Under the pieces are notes generated by a model. The model was not told where the DNA came from. It did no database searches and worked only from the letters and a program-made list of their open reading frames with translations. A program made the translations under genes and the position numbers. From Bacteroidales bacterium UBA3844 (GTDB lineage Bacteria > Bacteroidota > Bacteroidia > Bacteroidales > Paludibacteraceae): a stretch of DNA of 64,000 nucleotides. The stretch lies in the NCBI GenBank assembly GCA_002392915.1, contig DGHQ01000017.1, forward strand, positions 11,777 through 75,776, written 5' to 3'. Shown here piece after piece: positions 8,801-16,147 of the stretch (the stretch's first letter is position 1; each line of letters starts with the position of its first letter).

Positions 8801-10204
8801 ATGAGACATTTCTATAACATATTACTACTGATGATTGCGTTGTTCGCACAAGTGTCGGTTTCGGCTGCTAGTGTGAACCCCAATGACTTTATCATAAAGC
8901 ATGGAGATGGATCTGCATATCAAACGGTGATGTCAGGAGATAAAATAAAACCGTTTTATTATGAATATGAGGAAGGTGTTTTTATAGATCATGTGCAGGT
9001 GCCCGACGCGATATTCACAGTGGAGCATGACAAAAAAAATCGTAAGATTTATCTTACAGGTATAGCTGGTGGTCCTACAAAATCCTATGATATTAGAATT
9101 TGGGGTTTGGTGACGAACGACACTCTAAATAATGAGAGAATCAGTCGTCCCGGAAAACTTACAGTGTTGAGACCTTATCTTGAGGTTGAGACAACAAATT
9201 TTGACATAGACACTGAGACTATTCTAGATCCTATCAAAATTGATTATACAAAGTTCACATACTCAGTTTGGACTTCAGAGCTTCCTTACGGTATGAAACT
9301 AGTGAAGAGTGATGACCATTGTGAGATCGTCTCCACAGATGTTTTGCCATCTGGAGAGTATCGTTTCATGGTGTATGGCGCAGATTCATTGTATTACTCA
9401 AAAGATTCCATTATCGTTTGTGATAATCCGGTCAGTTCAGCCGACACTATGAAGTTTCATCCAAAGTTGTATTGTGATTCGATTGAATTCAAAATCAATG
9501 TGTTTGAAGGAGGATTGATGAAGATTGGAACAGGAGGAACAAAGCAGGTGGTGGAGCTTGGAGATTCAATTGAGAAGTTTGGATTTGAATGGAAAGCTCC
9601 GGGAAAACTTACAAATGAGCCATTGACTCCTGGTTTGGAGATGGTCGTTGATTCTGCGAAGCATGATATATGGATTCAGGGAGCACCTACGGAGCTTGGT
9701 TTGCATGAGTTTGACATCGCGTATGAGACTCAGTTCTCATTTGTTGTCTACAACATAGAGGTGGCAGTATTGCCTGAGATTCGACCTATCATAGAGGTTG
9801 TGGATGAAAGCACGTTGGGTCAGGTCGTTTCTGTAGGCGACATGATCAATGGAATAGAGCTATCATACTACAATTCAGACTCTGTTTGGGTGGAAGGATT
9901 GCCAAAGGGAATTGAAAGCATGATAGATGAAGAAGAAGATCAGATTTCAATTTACGGAACTCTGGAGGAAAGTGGAACGTATGAGATAAAAGTTCATGCT
10001 CGCAATGAAAAGTATGAGACGGAATTGAAAATCTCACTTTCTACATCGGATAAGACAGGAGGACTTTCTGGAATCGACGACGTTATGTCGGACAACGCAG
10101 GAAGGGCAATAGTTTACGACATTTATGGAAGACGAGTGTCTCCGGAAAATATGGGAGTAAACACCGTCTACATTATAAATAGGAAAATTGTTATACGAAA
10201 ATAA
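8801..10204 (+). CDS. Secreted Ig-like repeat protein of unknown function
   Basis: 467 aa with a signal peptide (about 1-23, ending VSAAS). The body appears to contain three or four beta-sandwich repeats: segments with a GDxIxxFxxxW/Y pattern start near residues 46, 248 and 343, each followed by LxxGLxxxxD and a 'G...ExG.YEI.V' strand, as in putative-Ig (He_PIG-like) domains. It ends in VYDIYGRRV...TVYIINRKIVIRK, a type IX-like sorting tail nearly identical in form to that of the pectinesterase upstream. No enzymatic motif is seen. A TAATTTTG -7-like box lies at 8774-8781, without a well-placed -33 partner. A carbohydrate-binding or surface role is a guess. Confidence 0.7.
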   Translation: MRHFYNILLLMIALFAQVSVSAASVNPNDFIIKHGDGSAYQTVMSGDKIKPFYYEYEEGVFIDHVQVPDAIFTVEHDKKNRKIYLTGIAGGPTKSYDIRIWGLVTNDTLNNERISRPGKLTVLRPYLEVETTNFDIDTETILDPIKIDYTKFTYSVWTSELPYGMKLVKSDDHCEIVSTDVLPSGEYRFMVYGADSLYYSKDSIIVCDNPVSSADTMKFHPKLYCDSIEFKINVFEGGLMKIGTGGTKQVVELGDSIEKFGFEWKAPGKLTNEPLTPGLEMVVDSAKHDIWIQGAPTELGLHEFDIAYETQFSFVVYNIEVAVLPEIRPIIEVVDESTLGQVVSVGDMINGIELSYYNSDSVWVEGLPKGIESMIDEEEDQISIYGTLEESGTYEIKVHARNEKYETELKISLSTSDKTGGLSGIDDVMSDNAGRAIVYDIYGRRVSPENMGVNTVYIINRKIVIRK

Positions 10205-10223
10205 TTTCATTGATGTATTATTG

Positions 10224-10257
10224 AAGGTTCCTGAGCGTGAGTTTAGGGACCTTTTTT
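10224..10257 (+). terminator. Intrinsic terminator after the 8801 gene
   Basis: AAGGTTCCT (10224-10232) pairs, with one wobble, with AGGGACCTT (10245-10253) and runs into a T-tract, 20 bp after the stop codon. Confidence 0.85.
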
Positions 10258-10290
10258 AATTCGTAATTCATAATTCATAATTCGTAATTA
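10258..10290. repeat. AT-rich short repeat after terminator
   Basis: Repeats of AATTCATAATTCGTAATT lie just downstream of the terminator. They belong to the same simple-repeat class as 2021-2049 and 38198-38227. Confidence 0.5.
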
Positions 10291-10386
10291 TTGGGAATTA
10301 ATATGAGTCTGATGAATTTTTGGAAACGTGGTGTTATCGGCATATTATTTTACCTATATGTAATCACCACGTGATATTCTTTAGGG

Positions 10387-10578
10387 GATCCGAGCCGTAG
10401 ACGAGCACACAGAATTTAATAAAACCACAGAGACACAAAGTCCCCAGAGAAAGACTACGTCTTTATTTTGAGGAAAAGAGACGGAAAAACAATTAGAAAG
10501 TGGAAAATCGCATTCTTTTTATGATTGCTCGTTTTTGCGAGTTTGCAGATTACAATTCCTCGAACCAACGTTAATTTA
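10387..10578 (+). repeat. MITE-like dispersed repeat, copy C
   Basis: It lacks the head hairpin but keeps the CGAGCCGTAGACGAGCAC arm pair, the AAAACCACAGAG segment, AGAGAAAGACTACG and the right end GCAGATTACAATTCCTCG through to AACGTTAA. A 30-bp insertion (CATTCTTTTTATG...) sits before the right end. It forms the left flank of the AT-rich island. Confidence 0.75.
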
Positions 10579-10628
10579 TCAGCAGAACTCTTGCGAAAAA
10601 ATCTCAAAAAGGTGCAAATAGCATCATT

Positions 10629-10850
10629 ATGAAGCGTAAAATATATCAGTAACTTCTTGATTGGAAGGAGAAAAGAAACGGTGAGGTGGCACGACTTGTA
10701 GAGGGAGCACGACGCATCGGAAAGAGTTATATTGTAGAGGAGTTCGCCAAGAATGAGTATGAGTCATATATCCTCATCGACTTCATGTTTAAAAAGCTCA
10801 ACTTTAGCTTGTTTTTTGAGAAGAGAACAGAAAATGTGCCCAATATATGA
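10629..10850 (+). pseudogene. Remnant of an AAA-family (DUF4143-type) ATPase
   Basis: The frame beginning at the ATG at 10629 reads MKRKIYQ, a stop (TAA at 10650-10652), then LLDWKEKRNGEVARL, VEGARRIGKSYIVEEF and YILIDF. This is the conserved N-terminus with Walker A loop (GARRIGKS) of the AAA ATPases often annotated 'ATP-binding protein, DUF4143'. After about 50 residues similarity stops and the frame closes at 10848-10850. Intact members are about 400 aa, so this is a decayed fragment, probably left by turnover of mobile or accessory genes here. The nonsense codon and truncation are read directly; the family identity is from memory of the motif. Confidence 0.75.
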
Positions 10851-10980
10851 GCAACTACGTTGTGGCACTGGAAAACATGTCATGGATGACATTGAAAACA
10901 GCTTAACGCAAAAAACAAAATGTAAGAAAACTTGTTTCTTAATCTACATCGTGTCATTTCATATTTACATTTTTTTATGA

Positions 10981-11010
10981 TTGTGATTTTTAAGAAATTT
11001 TCTAAATTTG
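10981..11010 (+). promoter_or_regulatory. Bacteroidetes-type promoter of the putAbiC/NTPase cassette
   Basis: TTG at 10981-10983 (a -33 TTTG-like element) is 19 bp from TAAATTTG at 11003-11010 (a perfect TAnnTTTG -7 box). Transcription should start near 11017, leaving an untranslated leader of about 80 nt before the ATG at 11098. Confidence 0.65.
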
Positions 11011-11097
11011 TAATGACGTGTGTATATAAAATATAGTATTTGTTTTACCTATATTTTCAAAACACTTAAAACTAGAGAAATACACAAGAAAAAAGGT

Positions 11098-12123
11098 ATG
11101 GGCGTTTGGTTGGTATGGATTATAATTGCCGCTTTAATTTTGATCTTCAGTATTGTAAGAGTTCTTATAAAAAAAGATCATTCTAAATATGCAACAATAT
11201 TATTGTTTGTAATTGTGGGAGGAATTGTCATTTTTAGCTTTCTTTCTCCAATAGTATTTACTACGGGTAATTTTATTGATTGGTTTAACAGTGGAGATAG
11301 ACTGTGGAGTGGTTTATTTAGACTCAATTTGGATGTTGATTTTACAGAAACAGGTAATATAGGGGATACTTTTGGAGGCATTACTGCTCCAATAATTGGT
11401 ATTGTCAACGTTATTTTGTTATTCGTAACACTTAACAGACAGATTAAATTTGAAGAAAATCAGGATAAATTTAATAAGAACCAATTATTGTCTCAACGTG
11501 AAGAACAATTTAAAAGTACTTTTTTTCAAATGCTTCAGACACAAAGAGAATTGTTAAATGGATTGAGAGGTAGATTCTTATATAGGCATATAATACAAAG
11601 AGAAAATGATACAAATATCGTATCTGGAATTGATTATTTTGCTGTTGCTCGCGTTGAGTTAAAAGACATTTTTGAGAATTTAGAAATTGCTGATGAGGAA
11701 AATGTAAATACCAATCTTATCCCTAAAGAAAATTGGTATATAAGAAAAGAATATAAAGATGCCGATAATGAAGAGAAAATGAAATTAGCATATGATTATT
11801 TTTTTTCACGTCATATTGAAGTTGGAAGTTATTTTAGACATCTGTATCATATATTGAAAATGATAGATGAGGAAGAGAAAGCTATAGAAAATATTAGTGA
11901 AAAATCAGAAAAGGAAGTTTTTAACAACTATAAAAATTATGCAGATATCCTTCAAGCAACATTATCAAATGATGAATTACTTTTAGCATATTACAATTGT
12001 GCATCTTTTCCAAATGCAAAGGAGTTGTTTTTGAAATTTAGATTCACAGAGAATCTTTTCAAAAAATCGTTGATTGATGAAAACAGAGATAAAATGAAAC
12101 AATTTGAATTTAGAGAAATATGA
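11098..12123 (+). CDS. Membrane-anchored putative phage abortive infection protein (putAbiC-like)
   Basis: 341 aa from the ATG at 11098. A GTG at 11020 also opens the frame but lies at the predicted transcription start and would add a poor N-terminus. Membrane segments are at about residues 4-24 and 34-57, and a third (about 93-116) follows the signature GNIGDTFGGITAPIIG. A charged, probably coiled segment (QIKFEENQDKFNKNQ) then leads to the FKSTFFQMLQTQRELLN motif and a helical cytosolic domain. This order matches the putAbiC family (Pfam PF16872 by memory), linked to abortive phage infection. The gene overlaps the next by ATGA, so the two products are probably made together. Base composition is clearly more AT-rich than in housekeeping neighbours, a sign of transfer. 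Confidence 0.78.
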   Translation: MGVWLVWIIIAALILIFSIVRVLIKKDHSKYATILLFVIVGGIVIFSFLSPIVFTTGNFIDWFNSGDRLWSGLFRLNLDVDFTETGNIGDTFGGITAPIIGIVNVILLFVTLNRQIKFEENQDKFNKNQLLSQREEQFKSTFFQMLQTQRELLNGLRGRFLYRHIIQRENDTNIVSGIDYFAVARVELKDIFENLEIADEENVNTNLIPKENWYIRKEYKDADNEEKMKLAYDYFFSRHIEVGSYFRHLYHILKMIDEEEKAIENISEKSEKEVFNNYKNYADILQATLSNDELLLAYYNCASFPNAKELFLKFRFTENLFKKSLIDENRDKMKQFEFREI

Positions 12124-14147
12124 AGAAAGATGATGTAATAAAAGTATTAAAAGAATACTTAAGTTCGTCTAACACAAAATCGTCAATTCAGTTAAAAGGA
12201 GATTGGGGTGTTGGTAAAACTTATTTGATAACAGAATGTCTTGCAAAAGATTATAAAGACATACTTCAAATTCGAGTATCATTATTTGGAATAAAGGAGG
12301 TTTCGGAAATATCATATAAAATACTCAATGCATATGTAAATGCAAAAAAAGAAAAAGGTGAAAATGTATATGAGGATATATGTAAAGGTCTTGATTATAT
12401 TGATTTTAAGTATGGTCAAAGTAGAATTTTACATGAATTTGATCTTCATGATGAAGATGAGATAATCTTTAGCATAATACCAAAAAATAAAGTATACATT
12501 TGTTTGGATGATGTAGAAAGATTTATAAAAATAGATAATGAAGACACATTGTTGGGATATATAAATAACCTATCTGAAAATTTAGGATATAAAGTCATTC
12601 TAATCTATAATGATCATTTTAAGAGAAACGATAACGAAGAATATTCCATAAGTTCTCAGTTTAAGGAAAAAGTTATAGGTGAAGCCGTTTTATACGAGCC
12701 CAATGTCAAAGAATGCCTTGATAATTTCATAGGTGAATATAATAAGTCGAATGGAGGATTCGTTACATTTTTTGAGAGTAATAATCTGTATGAATATTTT
12801 TTACCAGAATCATATGACAGGCAACTTAATAAAGGATTAAGTAATCTTAGAAATTTAAGATTTGCATTATCTAACTATGAATATATATATGGACTGGTTC
12901 AACAAAGTGGTATAATAACTGATGAAGATAAAAAAAAGGACTTTTTAGTAAAAATTCTTCCATTTGTTATAGGTGTGTCTATAGAAAATAAAAAAGACAA
13001 GTTGACAGACGAATCATGTTGTGGATTAAATGACTACGACTATAAATGTCAAGCCATTTCTCTAGAAAATAAGCATATAAAATTATTTCTAGGAGAAGAA
13101 ACTCTAGGAGAAGAAACGGATAGCTCCAAAAACAACATAGAGTTTGATAGCATATTATCAAAAAGTGGATCAAAAAAGGAGGACGAAAGTAAGAGGAAGG
13201 AAGAAGAAAAAGATTATTCAAAAAAATTTTACGATTTATACATAAAAAAATGGAATATAGAAGCTTTTTTTTATCCTCAAATATATGATTATATTACATC
13301 TAAGACTGCTATTGATATTCAAAAATTAATGGATTTATTCTTTGAGTATTATCCTAAAAAAGAAGAGAATACAGGAAAGAAACTATTAGATGAAATGAAT
13401 AATAAAGAATATAATGATGACTTATCATTTAAGAAAGATTTAGAGAAACTTTGGGAGTTTGCTAAAAAAGGTGACTTTGCAAGAGCAGATGATTTTATTA
13501 ATGCCGTTTATTATTTTCAAGAATATAAAAGTATTCTTGAAATTTCAGATGACACTATAAAAACAAATATCAAACAAGGAATAGATAAATATTTTGAATC
13601 AAATTCATATTCAAATGTTGAGCATACTATTATAAATAACTGGCAAAATAGCCCAAATGCAGATACAAGTAGAAGTTGGATTATAGATTACATTTTGAAT
13701 AAGATAGAGGAAAAGCGTAATGATTATATGGATAAACAATACGAAAACATATGTTCGTTATTTAGTACGAATATGAAATCTTTTTATTTATCTTTTTATG
13801 ATGAGTATGGATTTCATGTTAGTGATGATCTGGAAGACAAACCTATTCTTAATATGATTATTGAAGACAAAATAAAAGAAAAGGTTAAATTCTTGACTCC
13901 CGAAGATATAAAATATCTTTCACTATTGCTTGACAAAAGATATTGTAAAAATAGTCATGTATCTAAGTTGTCTTTGGAACTAAATTTTTTGACTAATTTA
14001 AATACTGCGGTTGATGAATATTTAAAAGAACAAAAAAATAAAAAAACAGGTTTGACATATTGGCGAATGGAGAATTGGTTATCTCCTAAGATAAAAAAAG
14101 CATTACAAAGTTTTAATAATACCGGTAATTCCAAAGATGAATGTTGA
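12120..14147 (+). CDS. KAP-like P-loop NTPase, partner of the putAbiC gene
   Basis: 675 aa. Walker A is GDWGVGKT at residues 27-34 and Walker B is VYICLDDVER at 125-134, with LIYNDHF (161-167) in a sensor-like position. This layout matches KAP/STAND-type signalling NTPases found in several defence systems. The remaining 480 residues are helical, Lys/Glu-rich and without a recognised domain; a charged linker lies near 345-370, and a 15-bp tandem duplication (13089-13103 and 13104-13118) encodes LGEETLGEET just before it. No nuclease motif was identified. The start overlaps the upstream stop by 4 bp (ATGA), indicating translational coupling. AT-rich like its partner. The NTPase call is firm; a role as sensor for the membrane effector is inference. 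Confidence 0.75.
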   Translation: MKKDDVIKVLKEYLSSSNTKSSIQLKGDWGVGKTYLITECLAKDYKDILQIRVSLFGIKEVSEISYKILNAYVNAKKEKGENVYEDICKGLDYIDFKYGQSRILHEFDLHDEDEIIFSIIPKNKVYICLDDVERFIKIDNEDTLLGYINNLSENLGYKVILIYNDHFKRNDNEEYSISSQFKEKVIGEAVLYEPNVKECLDNFIGEYNKSNGGFVTFFESNNLYEYFLPESYDRQLNKGLSNLRNLRFALSNYEYIYGLVQQSGIITDEDKKKDFLVKILPFVIGVSIENKKDKLTDESCCGLNDYDYKCQAISLENKHIKLFLGEETLGEETDSSKNNIEFDSILSKSGSKKEDESKRKEEEKDYSKKFYDLYIKKWNIEAFFYPQIYDYITSKTAIDIQKLMDLFFEYYPKKEENTGKKLLDEMNNKEYNDDLSFKKDLEKLWEFAKKGDFARADDFINAVYYFQEYKSILEISDDTIKTNIKQGIDKYFESNSYSNVEHTIINNWQNSPNADTSRSWIIDYILNKIEEKRNDYMDKQYENICSLFSTNMKSFYLSFYDEYGFHVSDDLEDKPILNMIIEDKIKEKVKFLTPEDIKYLSLLLDKRYCKNSHVSKLSLELNFLTNLNTAVDEYLKEQKNKKTGLTYWRMENWLSPKIKKALQSFNNTGNSKDEC

Positions 14148-14169
14148 GTAACTAAAGTGGTGTTAATTC

Positions 14170-14208
14170 AATAAAAGCCACTGACTTACGAGTTTGTGGC
14201 TTTTTATT
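14170..14208 (+). terminator. Intrinsic terminator closing the cassette
   Basis: AATAAAAGCCAC (14170-14181) pairs with GTGGCTTTTTATT (14196-14208) with one bulged T, 23 bp after the NTPase stop codon. Confidence 0.8.
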
Positions 14209-14222
14209 GGGTTTTAGATTTT

Positions 14223-14251
14223 GAGGATTGTTAATGGTGAAACGCCATAAC
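14223..14251 (+). repeat. MITE-like dispersed repeat, head fragment (copy J)
   Basis: GAGGATTGTTAA followed by TGGTGAAACGCCATAAC is a diverged version of the head hairpin (GAGGATTGTTAAGGGCGGAACGCCCTAAC-like) of the dispersed repeat. Only the head is present. It flanks the right side of the AT-rich cassette. Confidence 0.55.
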
Positions 14252-14605
14252 TTTTAGTGTTCCCCCATGTTTATGTTTTCTCCGTTGGGGAGTTTTCCCA
14301 CACAAACTTGTTTGTGGGTTTTCCAAGCGTCTGATATTATAGATGACGCTGTTTTCTGTTTGATTATGAGTTTTGTTGCGGGGCAGGTTTGAAACCTGCC
14401 TCTACGACCATTATGTGAAGTTGAGTCTAAATGACATGTCTCCAGCACCGACAATGAAGTTTTTTATAGATGCACGTTTTCTGTTTCCCATTTTCTATTT
14501 GTTTGCAATTTAGATTAATCTTAGACAGCTTATTTTTAATCGGCAAAGAATTTTGCATTATAATTTTATTACATTTGTGGAGAATTTGAAAATAAAAAGA
14601 TTGTA
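14252..14605. other. Gene-free region with several palindromes
   Basis: It contains CACAAAC/GTTTGTG (14301-14316) and the perfect palindrome GGCAGGTTTGAAACCTGCC (14382-14400), a type of small hairpin widely scattered in bacterial genomes. A minus-strand frame of 66 codons crosses these palindromes and is considered non-coding. The end of the region should hold the promoter for 14606; a TACATTTG -7-like box is at 14570-14577. Confidence 0.5.
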
Positions 14606-16048
14606 ATGAAATCGCATAAAATAATTTATGGCTTTATTGCTCTGATGTTGGCATCGTGCCAAGGCAAAGTGGAGAATAAGAATAATGATAAGGCAGACGG
14701 GATGTCGCACGATTCTGTTGCGACGCTGGTGGATTCTATTCCGTCTGCAGACAGCATATCAATTAATAAAGATTCTGTAAGCAGGGATTCTGTTGTGATG
14801 GCAGACAGTATGCCAATTCCAAGGATCGTGCCGAGAGAGTTGATTGAGCAGACGTTGCAGTTTGACGACACTTTCATTGTCCGCAAAACATTGAAAAATC
14901 ATCCGCCAGTGAAGGGAATCTACGTGAGCGGACCGATCGCCGGACACAGCCGTTTCAAGGAACTGCTTGAGATGGTGGAGACGACGGAGCTTAACGCTAT
15001 GGTGATAGACGTGAAAAACGACAACGGAAATGTGACATATAATATGGAGCATAAACTGGTGAATGAGTTTAAGGCAAACATTCGCTATATCCGTGGTATA
15101 CAGTCGTTTTTGGCTAATCTGCACAGCAAAAATATTTATGTGATCGGTCGAGTAGTGGCTTTCCGTGATCCGTTGTTGGCAAAGAAAAATCCTGATTGGT
15201 GTGTGCATAGAAAAGACGGTTCGATCTATTACGACCGTGCAGGGCTTGCGTGGGTGAATCCATACAACCGTGAGGTGTGGAAATATCTCGTGTCGATAGG
15301 AAAAAGAGCCGCAGCCGACGGTTTCGACGAAATACAGTTCGACTATATCCGTTTCTCAACAGAGGTGAAAGATTCTGAGGTGAATTATGGATACGGATCC
15401 GACACCATGTCGAAGCAGCAGGTCATCACGGAGTTCGTGAAATATTCGGCTGAAGAGTTTGGCAAGTGCGGAATCGCATTTTCAGCGGATGTGTTCGGCA
15501 CAGTCATCGACAACGATGTGGACACACGTCTTGTGGGACAGAATTATGCTGATATGGGAAAGTATGTATCCACTATTTCTCCGATGATATACCCGTCGCA
15601 CTACGGACCAAAAGTGTTTGGCATTCCGATTCCAAACAATGCTCCGTACCAGACAATTTTAGGTTCGATGAAATTGTCGAAGAAAGTGTTGGATTCGCTC
15701 GACCGCAAACCCAATGTGAGGGCTTGGCTTCAGGATTTCAGCGCTCCTTGGGTGGCTGGGGCACGACCTTATACAGCGGCGGATGTGCGAGCACAGATTG
15801 ATGCCATCTATGATGCCGGCTATGATGAGTGGCTGTTGTGGAATGCGTCTGTTAAATATAGAAAAGACGCTTTGATAAGAGTGGGAGACACAGTCCCTGC
15901 ATATAAGAAATATAAGAGTGCGGCACCACAGAAACCGGTGTCATCCACTACAGATTCTGTCAACAATCAAAAGAAAAGTGATATTGTCGCAAAAGATAGT
16001 ATTGTCGCCGCACCGTCGAATATAAAAAAAGACAGTATTTCAGATTGA
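14606..16048 (+). CDS. Lipoprotein with DUF4015 putative glycoside hydrolase domain
   Basis: 480 aa. The lipobox LASC puts the acylated Cys at residue 18, so it is a membrane-anchored lipoprotein. Residues 19-75 are low-complexity, rich in Asp/Ser (DSV and DSM repeats), a flexible tether. Residues about 100-420 match the DUF4015 TIM-barrel family: VKGIYVSGPIAG, ELNAMVIDVKNDNG, YVIGRVVAFRDPLLA, GFDEIQFDYIRFS, ISPMIYPSHY. The family is predicted to act on polysaccharide, but its substrate is not established. The C-terminal 50 residues are again Ser/Asp/Lys-rich. It lies 99 bp before the alpha-2-macroglobulin gene in the same direction; with A2M and PBP1C next door an envelope role is likely but unproven. 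Confidence 0.85.
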   Translation: MKSHKIIYGFIALMLASCQGKVENKNNDKADGMSHDSVATLVDSIPSADSISINKDSVSRDSVVMADSMPIPRIVPRELIEQTLQFDDTFIVRKTLKNHPPVKGIYVSGPIAGHSRFKELLEMVETTELNAMVIDVKNDNGNVTYNMEHKLVNEFKANIRYIRGIQSFLANLHSKNIYVIGRVVAFRDPLLAKKNPDWCVHRKDGSIYYDRAGLAWVNPYNREVWKYLVSIGKRAAADGFDEIQFDYIRFSTEVKDSEVNYGYGSDTMSKQQVITEFVKYSAEEFGKCGIAFSADVFGTVIDNDVDTRLVGQNYADMGKYVSTISPMIYPSHYGPKVFGIPIPNNAPYQTILGSMKLSKKVLDSLDRKPNVRAWLQDFSAPWVAGARPYTAADVRAQIDAIYDAGYDEWLLWNASVKYRKDALIRVGDTVPAYKKYKSAAPQKPVSSTTDSVNNQKKSDIVAKDSIVAAPSNIKKDSISD

Positions 16049-16147
16049 TTTTATTTGGAAAATATTTAATTTTGTGAGTGATAAGTGGAAATGAATACTT
16101 TTTGCGAGATTTTTTTAGTGATAAGTGATAATTAAAATGATTGACAG

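Noticed and set aside
10753..10980. Plus-strand frame of 75 codons
   Set aside because: Out of frame with the ATPase remnant and without protein-like composition; it runs into the promoter of the putAbiC gene.
14254..14454. Minus-strand frame of 66 codons
   Set aside because: Crosses two palindromes and a repeat fragment; similar spurious peptides come from GGCAGGTTTGAAACCTGCC-type hairpins.
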